A stretch of 50,375 nucleotides of DNA from a virus, in the IMG/VR virus record IMGVR_UViG_3300007513_000062, positions 1 through 50,375 of that record; one strand, given 5' to 3'. The notes beneath the pieces were generated by a model. That model was given only the letters and a program-made list of their open reading frames with translations, was not told where the DNA came from and made no database searches. The position numbers were made by a program, and so were the translations under genes. This document shows, piece after piece, positions 8,401-15,489 of this stretch. The first letter of the stretch is position 1; every line of letters begins with the position of its first letter.

Positions 8401-9777
8401 AACATCGGTCCTATCACCCCCGACAACCCGCTTGCATTTGGGATGTACTTGGCGTTCTTGAACACCACTAACATCAACATCGCAGCATTTGGGGTGGATG
8501 AGGTAACAGCCGATGCTCCGCAGGGGACCGTTAAGGCGTACGCAGAAGCTCTCGATTACCTTCAGTTGAAGGAAGTCTACGCGATGGCACCGTTGACCCA
8601 CGACATGGAAGTGTTCAAGGTCTTCAACCAGCACGTAGTTGATATGTCGGCCCCCACGGGTAAAAAAGAGCGAATGACTATCTGCTGCCCAGAGCTTCCC
8701 TCTGAAAAGCCTTCTACCCTAGCGTTCTCGTCAACGGACTTCGAGGCAGTTGATATCGGAGGCGGGAAGTGGGAAATCACAGACGCTAACGGTGGAAACA
8801 TCATGCTGGCTCTAAATGAGTCAACTGTGAAGGATTCCAACGGGCAGGCTCTTAGTGTCAGTGTTGGGGACTCTCTCCTTCCTGACCAAGATGTTTACCT
8901 TGACCGTGCTGGTGACCCGTACAGATATCTTGTTACAGGGCTGCCTGCCGCAGACACGATTCAAATCGAACCGACTAACGACGTGTGGCGTCCAGGTGTT
9001 TATGGCCCCGGGACAGGTGGAAACGATGACGCATATTACAACACCGCAAACCCCGTAGACTGGGCTTCAACCGGAGAAGCAGCAACCATCTTTGTCAGAC
9101 AGGCGGCTACTGATCTAGCTACCACTGGCGGCAAGTTGGCTACCTGCGAAACTCTGGCTGAGATCGCCGGTGGTCCTACAGGGTTCCAGAACAGACGACT
9201 TGTTTTGGTGCTCCCTGATCAGGTTGGAGTCTCTCTCGGCGGTCTCGAAGCTGCCGTTTCCGGCTACTACCTCTGCGGTGCCATCGCAGCCATGATTGGT
9301 CAGCAGAACCCGTCGCAACCGTTTACCAACCTTCCTATGGTTGGCTTTACGCGCCCGATTGGTTCCAACGATCTGTTTAGCGAAAACGCTATGGCAACCG
9401 CTGCTGCCGGTGGCATTTATTGGATTATCCAGGACAACCCTGGTGGGGCTTTGGTGTCAAGACACCAGTTAACTACAGACCTCACTTCCATTAAGACCAG
9501 AGAACTCTCTATTCTTAAGGCTGTGGACTACGTAGCTAAATTGTTAAGAACCCAGGTGCGGCGCTTTATTGGCCGTAACAACATTACTAAGCAACTGCTC
9601 GAAGCTATCTCTCTTGGGATGCAGGGAGCGCTTGCTAGTGTGACTGGCTCTGTTGTGGCTGAGGCAACTCTTGATTCTTTGACTCAAGACGCTGATCAGC
9701 CGGATACTATTAGAGCGGAAGTGACTTTGGTTCCGTTCTATCCCGCAAACTACATTAAGATCACTATTTACGTGTAA
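5404..9777 (+). CDS. Tail sheath protein, unusually large
   Basis: This 1457-residue protein would form the contractile outer sheath of the tail, which shortens to drive the tube into the host. The N-terminus (RPGVEIAQEI, then PTLVPCLVGPCF) and the C-terminus (LLRTQVRRFIGR, DTIRAEVTLVPFYPANYIKI) have the typical sheath pattern, including the final strand that links neighbouring subunits. Sheath proteins are commonly 400-700 residues; here roughly 300-1050 is extra Gly/Ala/Thr/Asp-rich beta material that looks like inserted surface domains. It has a clear GGAG site. The gene is intact, with no stop or frame break. Confidence 0.88.
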   Translation: MATLTRPGVEIAQEITAGAPTILTPTLVPCLVGPCFQIVSPLTEDGALNTGAVVSVAALLQSDQPLPESLSLSGRTLQLKVNNGQVQTINFPVTINGEAIDHALTVNTINKQLTGAVAEIIGDKLNILTNSKGSSQKLELILIADPNVRADTILELDHLQGLVISGQSQYSNISYTVPYSSFPSPMASVDEVVISDENTKMYRYFGGTLREFSEDSAININAYSWGPMQVANCTVASSHGPAYGDSKSFMFGKVKAGSKTDTLQHLGSDAFMHFPLCHDISPDGGELAGATQWPDPRGKNRLVIKAAGMNGYMSSGNMANMGVAASVGTGGNDLTLTINHAAQPVPGTVDSAVVVYTPGAGLAITVSDDTTFATLEAAIDSADIPANEVSVSLEYDVDDPAVATVRDFSNGSPAGSPWNNTKQVAGLELSWGSDPYDFSINAPLTQGVGAGGVADQEDLSSAYVCGAIPIGGDTADDLGIAGETIKISIDGGVPIEHTFVGGDGVVAALNTALTGVGTATTVGYNLANPLGESFQPLRIQTDSDNGHDSTIEIIVDNATVTQRLFSGSISATSGVTAIAAQSVALDEDRGGLLTSVAYNNVPGQNESVYQQAIVPDTVTVQVEGALAVPAICAGTDNLMEGGQVGTAANAAAELHLDHGTGDVQVDINFPLNGWADLTTAAAAIQAGIVGAGIDGIVCASEHAGTVVISHYAANLGDTLILNSANTGAEISAALGSCFDISSACTAATLTLRDSGASPAFRVECTAATGLGNQVNVPAGLDEWVMGGAEAANTGRAATRIDYSSGDINIAFAGDDFAGAYDAAHPISVKLGPAPTATVTYNRSWANTVQASKQAYTGKLHHGRSHRTELSDFAWSDGVILGRISALEAFSAPGGPYPGAQVVLSEFAMDNKQLLNKWYFVADGVVAGATDNPRVEPEAHGNDLEQIYTIKHALNRDSAGVAISGGADIYVDYTALRRDVTGSAADPGLLVFNSIAEVEANIGPITPDNPLAFGMYLAFLNTTNINIAAFGVDEVTADAPQGTVKAYAEALDYLQLKEVYAMAPLTHDMEVFKVFNQHVVDMSAPTGKKERMTICCPELPSEKPSTLAFSSTDFEAVDIGGGKWEITDANGGNIMLALNESTVKDSNGQALSVSVGDSLLPDQDVYLDRAGDPYRYLVTGLPAADTIQIEPTNDVWRPGVYGPGTGGNDDAYYNTANPVDWASTGEAATIFVRQAATDLATTGGKLATCETLAEIAGGPTGFQNRRLVLVLPDQVGVSLGGLEAAVSGYYLCGAIAAMIGQQNPSQPFTNLPMVGFTRPIGSNDLFSENAMATAAAGGIYWIIQDNPGGALVSRHQLTTDLTSIKTRELSILKAVDYVAKLLRTQVRRFIGRNNITKQLLEAISLGMQGALASVTGSVVAEATLDSLTQDADQPDTIRAEVTLVPFYPANYIKITIYV

Positions 9778-9805
9778 TAGACCCCGCGTATAAGGAGAAA
9801 GAAAA

Positions 9806-10114
9806 ATGAGCAAAGCTTTTGGAACGCAGAAAAGACCCGCCGGTAAGGAGTTCCGTGACGGAACTGTTGGAGAAGCCCTTGACGAGGTGTACAAGGACGT
9901 TGACGCCGGGTTCCAGGCCCTGGAACAGGCCGCTGTCCCATCACTCACCGACAACAGTGGTGGCGGTGGTATTGGCAACTCTACTCTCGGCCCTGTAGGC
10001 GACACGAGCGGCGGTGATGAGAGTGGTGCAATCAACGCCAACTTCTCGAAAGTTAACGCCCAAGTGGATGTAATCTTGGTTGCATTGAGAGCCGCTGGAA
10101 TTATCGCGGACTAG
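9806..10114 (+). CDS. Small tail-module protein with Gly-rich centre
   Basis: The protein has 102 residues with an acidic helical N-terminus (GEALDEVYKDVDAGFQALEQ), a central Gly/Ser-rich linker (about residues 50-72) and a C-terminal helix (NAQVDVILVALRAAGII). The helix-linker-helix form fits a short structural peptide of the tail or a chaperone-like piece. It has a strong AAGGAG site and lies between sheath and tube candidates. The function is unknown. Confidence 0.65.
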   Translation: MSKAFGTQKRPAGKEFRDGTVGEALDEVYKDVDAGFQALEQAAVPSLTDNSGGGGIGNSTLGPVGDTSGGDESGAINANFSKVNAQVDVILVALRAAGIIAD

Positions 10115-10146
10115 TCCACACGAAACCACTTGATAAGGAGTAATTC

Positions 10147-10911
10147 ATGCCCGGTTTAGAAAATTGGTCACCATATAAGACCCATGTGCAGGGTGGTCTG
10201 CGAGAGGGCAACTTCCTGAACGGGCAGTTCATCCTCATCTGTGCAGGACCCCCCTTCTTCAGTCAACTCGCTCTTGGCTCTGGCGACTCAGACCTATCGA
10301 ATACCATCGTGTATCCGATTGGCTTGACCCAGAACATTGCGTTGTCCCAGAACAAAGCTATTAGTCGAATCTTTGAGATTGGTTCGGACAGAAGTTACTT
10401 CATCTCGGGCCGAAGTGTGGGGCAATTGTCCCTCGGTCGAGTTGTGTACCACGGTCCATCCTTGCTCCGTTGCTTGTACGCTTACTACGACACCACTAAC
10501 GGTGGCGTGGATGAGTACAAAATTCGGCCACTCATGGAAACGGCGGGTCTAGGCATTAACCCCTTCTCTACAGAAGGTGCCGATAGCGTCAGTGCAGGAC
10601 TTCACTCTGTGAAGATCCCGCCTGGGTACGACAACATGTTCTTGAACTTAGCTTCGGACTTGTTTAGTCAGCCTCTTGGAATCCTGCTGATCTTCAAAGA
10701 CAACGAGGAAAACAACATCGCTACGGTCTATCTCGACCAGTGCTATGTTCCTCAGCACTCTTTGGCTGTTGATGCTCAGGGTCTGTTGATCCAGGAATCT
10801 GTGGGTATTCAGTACGAGAAGATGGTCCCAATCAAGTTGGCTCAACTTAACCTGATTCAGGGAATTCTGGCAGACGACACTGGCGGATTCTCTAGCGAAT
10901 CCCAGGTGTAA
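10147..10911 (+). CDS. Tail tube protein (candidate)
   Basis: This 254-residue protein directly follows the sheath region, where the inner tail tube is normally coded. It is rich in beta-strands with conserved-looking turns (ISRIFEIGSDRSYFISGRS, LSLGRVVYHGPS), consistent with a tube subunit forming the channel for DNA. Assignment rests on position, size and strand pattern. The ribosome site is AAGGAG. Confidence 0.65.
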   Translation: MPGLENWSPYKTHVQGGLREGNFLNGQFILICAGPPFFSQLALGSGDSDLSNTIVYPIGLTQNIALSQNKAISRIFEIGSDRSYFISGRSVGQLSLGRVVYHGPSLLRCLYAYYDTTNGGVDEYKIRPLMETAGLGINPFSTEGADSVSAGLHSVKIPPGYDNMFLNLASDLFSQPLGILLIFKDNEENNIATVYLDQCYVPQHSLAVDAQGLLIQESVGIQYEKMVPIKLAQLNLIQGILADDTGGFSSESQV

Positions 10912-10912
10912 T

Positions 10913-11221
10913 ATGCCCCCTTGGTCAGAACTTGCTGCTGTTCTATTTTTAGCTGGTGTTGTCAGTTACGGCTTCACGGAAATAGTAAAGATTTCATGCC
11001 GAAAATGGGTTGGGACAGCCGTTAATAGCTCTGACCCCGTGTGGTGGCAGGTTCTGTTTCGAATAATCCCCATCGCAGTCGGGACTCTTATAGGTTGGAG
11101 GTTCTACGTAGAGCAACCAATCTGGGGTCTATCGGTCGGCTGTTCAGCGGGTATCTTGGCCGCAATTATTTATAAGAAGGCTAAAGAGATGATAGGTGCG
11201 TTAAGGAGTCCCCAAAAATGA
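10913..11221 (+). CDS. Small membrane protein (holin-like candidate)
   Basis: The protein has 102 residues with two to three membrane segments: about residues 6-24 (LAAVLFLAGVVSYGF), 46-62 (VLFRIIPIAVGTLIGW) and 72-88 (LSVGCSAGILAAIIY), and a short basic C-terminus. Size and topology fit a holin, but it is far from the amidase gene, so this is only a possibility. It starts one base after the previous stop and overlaps the next start as ATGA. Confidence 0.6.
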   Translation: MPPWSELAAVLFLAGVVSYGFTEIVKISCRKWVGTAVNSSDPVWWQVLFRIIPIAVGTLIGWRFYVEQPIWGLSVGCSAGILAAIIYKKAKEMIGALRSPQK

Positions 11222-12300
11222 ATCCTTTAGAAAAACTAGCCACAAAGCAACATCTCATTAGTTTGCTTACCAAGACCGCTGAAGACGGGAAACCAGAAGC
11301 GAAACCCGCCAAGGTTGACATGCCAGCCACGCTGGTTCAAGACCGCCCAAGGGCTAAGTTTGATGTGCCACACGACAAGTACATCAAGCAGATAAAAAAG
11401 AAGCTGAAGCGACAGGCCAGACGGGACAAGGGGAGTGACCAGACCGCTTCGGTACACCGTACCCACCGGAGTGGTCCCGACAAGCCCAAGACAACCACGT
11501 GGACCCCACCCGGTGGCGGCGGTGACAAGGCCAAGGCTACCCATCTTGGGGTGGACCACTACCAAGGCGTTGCGAAGCTTGTACAGGCACGAAGACGAGC
11601 GAAGTTCAAGCCGCTTTACCAGGGACCCGGTGACACCCCGGAGCAAGCGGCAAGAAAAGCAGCCACCCGTAAGAAGCACCAGAAGAGCGATCTTCAGACC
11701 AAGCTTTTTGGGGTCGGTTCTCTGAGGAGGGGGTGGAAGCCCCCGACTGATACCTCCAAATTAACTGGTATGCAGCGAGATTACTTGGCCAGAAACCAAG
11801 GCAACATGAGTAGCGTACTTGATGAGAAGGGCAACTTCTTACCAAAGAAGCCTTCGCAAGCAGTGGCGGCAGCGACGCCAAAGGCTCCGGCTAAGAAGGC
11901 TCCGGCTAAGTCCGCGTATGTTCCCCGACAAAGGCTGGGCCTGTCGTCGCCACTTGCGCGTACACCTGCGGCCAAACCGGCGGCCAAACCGGCGGCAACC
12001 CAAGCTGCAGCAACTCCTAAGACCACAGATCAACAGGGCCGTCCCACACGCACCCCGGACGGGAAGCCGATCCGATACATCGACATCAAGAAGCCGATGG
12101 TAATCAAGGGGTATGCACCACCCAAGTCTTTGGTTGGAGCCAACTACGCTTCGCGCAAGAGATACATTGAGCACATGGGCGGGAAGGCTGGAGACCGTTC
12201 TACGTGGAACAAGGATGTCCGCGCAAAGATGAATGATTGGTGGAAGGGCCACGTTGCCGCCAAGCAAAAAGCTAAAGCAACCGCCCTGGCCCAAAGATAG
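11218..12300 (+). CDS. Basic, repeat-rich protein (DNA-associated or internal head protein candidate)
   Basis: This 360-residue protein is very rich in Lys, Ala, Pro and Arg. It has short repeats such as KAPAKKAPAK and AAKPAAKPAA around residues 220-265, reminiscent of histone H1-like tails. The N-terminus (LEKLATKQHLISLL) is helical. It closes the plus-strand virion block and overlaps the preceding gene as ATGA. It may bind DNA or be packaged in the virion; no family is recognised. Its stop abuts the convergent gene on the other strand with no terminator visible. Confidence 0.62.
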   Translation: MNPLEKLATKQHLISLLTKTAEDGKPEAKPAKVDMPATLVQDRPRAKFDVPHDKYIKQIKKKLKRQARRDKGSDQTASVHRTHRSGPDKPKTTTWTPPGGGGDKAKATHLGVDHYQGVAKLVQARRRAKFKPLYQGPGDTPEQAARKAATRKKHQKSDLQTKLFGVGSLRRGWKPPTDTSKLTGMQRDYLARNQGNMSSVLDEKGNFLPKKPSQAVAAATPKAPAKKAPAKSAYVPRQRLGLSSPLARTPAAKPAAKPAATQAAATPKTTDQQGRPTRTPDGKPIRYIDIKKPMVIKGYAPPKSLVGANYASRKRYIEHMGGKAGDRSTWNKDVRAKMNDWWKGHVAAKQKAKATALAQR

Positions 12301-12738
12301 TTACGGGGAGTTTACGGCGTAGGTGATTCCGACCGTAGTTCCTGTAGCGACCACGAATCCAACAGCAAACCAAAAGATCGGATGCTCGTACCACGACGGT
12401 GTAGCGGCTATCGTGGCGTCCTGGTGTAGCTTGAAGAACTTGTCAGCACGTTCTTGCTCCGCAGAGAGCAGCGACTTGTAGCGAGTTTCTCTGGATGTCC
12501 ACAGGCTCTTTTGGAACTCTAACTCAAGAGTTAGTCTTGGGACGTCTATCTTCAGGCACCGTAGCCCATCAGATGCCGCAGAGGTTGGTAAGAGAACCCC
12601 GGAGCACGGAGACACCACCGCCAAGGGCTCTTTACAGTCAGTTGTTGCTGGCGCTGGTGGAGGCGGGTCTTCTGCGAAGCTAACAGTGGGGGCGAGCGCT
12701 ATAGATAGGCACAACAGTATCGATATAATGCTTTTCAC
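12301..12738 (-). CDS. Exported protein with C-terminal membrane segment (spanin-like candidate)
   Basis: The protein has 145 residues. The GTG at 12738 is chosen because AAGGAAG precedes it; an upstream ATG lacks a site. It has an N-terminal signal peptide (about residues 1-22, SIISILLCLSIALAPTVSFA), a Pro-rich segment, a helical middle with heptad character and a C-terminal hydrophobic segment (FWFAVGFVVATGTTVGITYAV). It overlaps the neighbouring coiled-coil membrane gene. The pair resembles lysis accessory proteins that act on the envelope, but no lipobox is clear, so this is uncertain. Confidence 0.55.
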   Translation of the reverse strand: MKSIISILLCLSIALAPTVSFAEDPPPPAPATTDCKEPLAVVSPCSGVLLPTSAASDGLRCLKIDVPRLTLELEFQKSLWTSRETRYKSLLSAEQERADKFFKLHQDATIAATPSWYEHPIFWFAVGFVVATGTTVGITYAVNSP

Positions 12739-13124
12739 TTGTCTTCCTTTTTCCTGTTGAGAAGGAACTTGCTCCATTCGCTGGCTACGGCTACGGGCCC
12801 CTTCACCTCAGCATCATTAAGCTCATCTTCTTCTTGCTTCAGGGCTTTGATTTTCTCTTCATGCTCTTCTTTTATCTTTTTCTCTTCTCGCCTAGATAGA
12901 TTATTGGCTTCGGAGATTTTTTCCGAGTGTTCTTTTTCTACCTTAGCCACCTCTTTCTGAATATCGAGGAGCTTTTTATTAGTTGATGATCTTTTGAGGA
13001 GCGTGAAAGCTACCGCAATCAGAAAGAAAAAAGCAATAAGTGCCCAGTGGGGTAGCTTTTTTATCGCCTCCCAGGCCTTAGAAAAAAACCCCTTGATACC
13101 TAACCAGATTGGTGCCCATTGCAT
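12735..13124 (-). CDS. Membrane-anchored coiled-coil protein (inner-spanin-like candidate)
   Basis: The protein has 129 residues with one membrane segment at about 28-45 (ALIAFFFLIAVAFTLL) followed by a long charged coiled coil (about 50-108, Lys/Glu-rich). This is the architecture of Rz-like inner-membrane spanins, which help disrupt the outer membrane at lysis in Gram-negative hosts. It has a GGAGGAGG site and overlaps the next gene by four bases. The topology is seen; the lysis role is inferred. Confidence 0.55.
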   Translation of the reverse strand: MQWAPIWLGIKGFFSKAWEAIKKLPHWALIAFFFLIAVAFTLLKRSSTNKKLLDIQKEVAKVEKEHSEKISEANNLSRREEKKIKEEHEEKIKALKQEEDELNDAEVKGPVAVASEWSKFLLNRKKEDK

Positions 13125-13147
13125 AACTCCTCCTCCTACTAATAGTT

Positions 13148-13180
13148 AAAAAAACGCGAACCTCATGGAACGCGCTTTTT
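13148..13180 (-). terminator. Terminator-like hairpin after the DUF1257 gene
   Basis: CGCG repeats at 13155-13158 and 13171-13174 pair, with an inner CC/GG pair, and A/T runs lie on both sides. In minus sense the hairpin is followed by a long T run. It would end the long minus-strand enzyme operon and isolate it from the lysis-like genes. Confidence 0.55.
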
Positions 13181-13188
13181 GTTATATA

Positions 13189-13611
13189 TTACCCTTTGGC
13201 AAGTACAAGTAGCTTTCCGTCTTCTTCTTTAACCTTTGCAACCAAACCCTGCCTCTTTAAAGCCTTTTGTGCCTTGAGAGCAGAGTACCACTGGTTTACT
13301 GATTGTGAGAAGCTGGACTTTGCTGACGTTTTAGAGACCAGGGCATTCCGGTCATCCATATCATCTACGCAAATTCCATAGGTACCATCCTCGCCCTTGG
13401 CAAAACCAAGGCCAGAGTAGCCACCATGGAAGCCCTGTTTTACGAGTATCTCTACCTGGGACTTGTGTGATTTATAGTACCCCTGGAGGGTTAACGTCTT
13501 GCCTTCTTCGGCTACTTCGATCATGTCCTCTGGGACACCGAGTCGCTTTAGGGCAGCAAGCACAGTTTTCTTGTCCTTCATGCAGGACTTGCAAGTTACT
13601 AGGTGTGACAC
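13189..13611 (-). CDS. DUF1257 (Ycf35-like) protein
   Basis: The protein has 140 residues and starts with GTG preceded by AAAGGAG. It shows the DUF1257 pattern: MSHLVT start, a helix (LAALKRLGV), a strand-rich middle (LQGYYKSHKSQVEILVK), GTYGICVDD, then a helical QSVNQWYSALKAQK segment and a basic C-terminal strand. Family members are known as Ycf35 in plastids and cyanobacteria and tend to occur beside Ycf46-type AAA ATPases and DUF2997 proteins, as here. The biochemical role is not established. It is the last gene of the operon. Confidence 0.75.
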   Translation of the reverse strand: MSHLVTCKSCMKDKKTVLAALKRLGVPEDMIEVAEEGKTLTLQGYYKSHKSQVEILVKQGFHGGYSGLGFAKGEDGTYGICVDDMDDRNALVSKTSAKSSFSQSVNQWYSALKAQKALKRQGLVAKVKEEDGKLLVLAKG

Positions 13612-13613
13612 GC

Positions 13614-14192
13614 CTACTCCTTTAATGCTCTCAAAAGTCCGTGTCTGACATCCTTATCTGGAAACCCAGATATGGTTGCTAAATCACCGTCTAGGTGAAC
13701 TTCAACACTCGGGATATCAGACAGATCTTCTTCTGAGATCCGGTTTGTGATGAATATTAATTCTTGGTTTAGAGACCCACGGAGGGGCTCATTACAATGC
13801 TGTTCTTTTACGTATGGACCAGCGACAACTAGATCAAAGAAGTGGACGCCCTCTTGGGCCCAAAAAGCTTTCTCCTCTAGCTGCTCTCGGGTTAGTCCCG
13901 TGAACATAATCACTGACATGTTTGGGTGTAGATCCCGTATTCTATTTAGGATGGCGCAGACTGGGCCCCACTGCTCTGTGGGCTCGCCGCCGCTTATGGT
14001 CACCCCATCTGGGTTCCCTGCGACTAGCTGCTCGTATACTGAAAACCACGTGTCTACGGAACCGCCGTCAGCGCTCCACGTATGTGAATTAAAGCACCCC
14101 GGACACCCAATAGTACACCCCTGGACATGGAGAACATTCCTACGCCCAGGTCCGTTAACATAACTGTTCTTTGTTATCTTAGAGATCCGCAT
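13614..14192 (-). CDS. Radical-SAM activating-enzyme-like protein (NrdG-like, 4Fe-4S)
   Basis: The protein has 192 residues. CTIGCPGC at residues 26-33 is the CxxxCxxC cluster-binding motif of radical-SAM enzymes, and ISGGEP at 66-71 is the SAM-contacting motif. The small size matches the NrdG type that makes glycyl radicals. No anaerobic reductase (NrdD) is seen, and the reductase in the window is a B12-type enzyme needing no activase. The placement between DUF2997- and DUF1257-type genes suggests a job tied to the AAA/DUF1257 module instead. It has a strong GGAGGG site. Confidence 0.75.
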   Translation of the reverse strand: MRISKITKNSYVNGPGRRNVLHVQGCTIGCPGCFNSHTWSADGGSVDTWFSVYEQLVAGNPDGVTISGGEPTEQWGPVCAILNRIRDLHPNMSVIMFTGLTREQLEEKAFWAQEGVHFFDLVVAGPYVKEQHCNEPLRGSLNQELIFITNRISEEDLSDIPSVEVHLDGDLATISGFPDKDVRHGLLRALKE

Positions 14193-14193
14193 T

Positions 14194-14466
14194 CTAGCCC
14201 TCCCCGATGTCAGACCACAGCAACCAAGGGGCTATGATTGGCCCATCGTCAGGGTGCCCCCCTCCGTCACTATCTGTAGCCCAAACGTCGATAGAGATGC
14301 CCTCATCATTTACGAGAAGCCCTATATCGGCTGCTGTTTCACCATCAGGGCTTGTGACACGAATCCATACACGATTATCTGCGTGCTCTTTACCGAGAGT
14401 GTATTCAAACACACTGTCCTTCGTTAAGGCGGGAACGTCTGGACATCCTGACGGGAGGTCCTTCAT
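14194..14466 (-). CDS. Small acidic protein, unknown
   Basis: The protein has 90 residues and is acidic with beta character (WIRVTSPDGETAADIGLLV, GISIDVWATDSDGG). It starts inside the stop of the DUF2997 gene (ATGA) and ends two bases before the radical-SAM start, so it is firmly within the operon. I do not recognise a family. Confidence 0.6.
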   Translation of the reverse strand: MKDLPSGCPDVPALTKDSVFEYTLGKEHADNRVWIRVTSPDGETAADIGLLVNDEGISIDVWATDSDGGGHPDDGPIIAPWLLWSDIGEG

Positions 14467-14645
14467 GTCTTTAGACTTTCGGAGTCAGTTTCGTAGAACT
14501 CCGGCTTGATTTCTTCTTTCACAACTTCTCCGCCAAGAGCCTTGATGACAGCATCGGTATACTGCTTACAGCCGCTACCTTTCATGCCATTCACCTCAGT
14601 CTCAACGGTCCCATCCTCATGGATGGTCACCTTCACTTCCACCAT
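14463..14645 (-). CDS. DUF2997-like small protein
   Basis: The protein has 60 residues. The ATG at 14645 is chosen because GGAGGT lies six bases upstream; a longer frame to 14681 has no site. The pattern, a two-strand opening (VEVKVTIHEDGTVETEV), then GMKGSGCKQYTDAVIKALGGEV, is that of DUF2997 proteins, which occur with Ycf46-type AAA ATPases and DUF1257 proteins. The Cys in KGSGC is a conserved feature of the family as I recall it. It overlaps the end of the RecA-like gene by 29 bases. Confidence 0.7.
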   Translation of the reverse strand: MVEVKVTIHEDGTVETEVNGMKGSGCKQYTDAVIKALGGEVVKEEIKPEFYETDSESLKT

Positions 14646-15489
14646 CGTAGTACCTCCAATATTTGTTAAAGTTTTCTTCAATTTGGCCTGCTGCCTCTAA
14701 GTACCCAGGCCCTAGGGATATCCCATCAGGGTCCTTAAGGTACGCGCCAGCTTGTTCTAAAATATTATTCGATAATAGAACCCGCATTAGCTCAAAACCT
14801 CTCACGAAGCCCCGCTGGTTAAACAAGAACCCACAAGCACTGCTGTTTGGGGGGCAGACCATAGATCTGTATATATTGAACCTAACCCGGAGGTAGGCCA
14901 GTGATCCGTACTCATTCCTTGTCTGCTCTCGCTCTGTTCGTATGCGAACAGAACATAGTCTATTTATAGTGCCTTCCAGGGCAGAGCATGGTTTCGGAAC
15001 CAGGGCCCTAACGGGAATTCTGAGTTGGTTTACTACCATGACAAGAGCCTCTCTTTTGAGAGCCTCTTCCCTAAGAAAGCTAAGTCCGTGGTAAGCGGCC
15101 TTCCTTTCGGCGTATGGAACTCGGTCTTCCACCCCCAGCGACTGATCGCACAGGGGCTCGGTTGACGACAAGGAGTCGATAACCACAACTTTCGCGCCAC
15201 CTTTAAGCAGCGAGTAGGTAGATTCTATCGAGGCTTCCATACTATTCGGGATAACCGCTACCAGATCTTTAGGACCAGCGGCCTGTATGTACGCGGGGCT
15301 AGGGAATGCTTCTGTGTGTACAAGAGCGGTAGGGAGGCCCCCAACGGAGGCCTCCCGCATCACACTAAAACAAAGCGTAGATTTTCCGCTAGCGTCTTCC
15401 CCGATCACTTCGCAAATCCCGCTCGGGAGTCCACCCAAAAGAGCTTCGTCTAATTGGTAGACACCTGTGCGATGCCGCTCATATATCAA
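14617..15489 (-). CDS. RecA-like ATPase
   Basis: The protein has 290 residues and starts with TTG overlapping the stop of the AAA gene (TTGA). Walker A is GEDASGKST at residues 30-38, Walker B is VVVIDSLSS near 98-107, followed by MVVNQLR, the usual RecA-type strand. It covers the RecA core but is shorter than bacterial RecA and lacks the C-terminal domain. It could act in phage recombination (UvsX-like) or as a dedicated ATPase of this operon; its position among partition, AAA and DUF genes leaves both open. Confidence 0.72.
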   Translation of the reverse strand: MIYERHRTGVYQLDEALLGGLPSGICEVIGEDASGKSTLCFSVMREASVGGLPTALVHTEAFPSPAYIQAAGPKDLVAVIPNSMEASIESTYSLLKGGAKVVVIDSLSSTEPLCDQSLGVEDRVPYAERKAAYHGLSFLREEALKREALVMVVNQLRIPVRALVPKPCSALEGTINRLCSVRIRTEREQTRNEYGSLAYLRVRFNIYRSMVCPPNSSACGFLFNQRGFVRGFELMRVLLSNNILEQAGAYLKDPDGISLGPGYLEAAGQIEENFNKYWRYYDGGSEGDHP

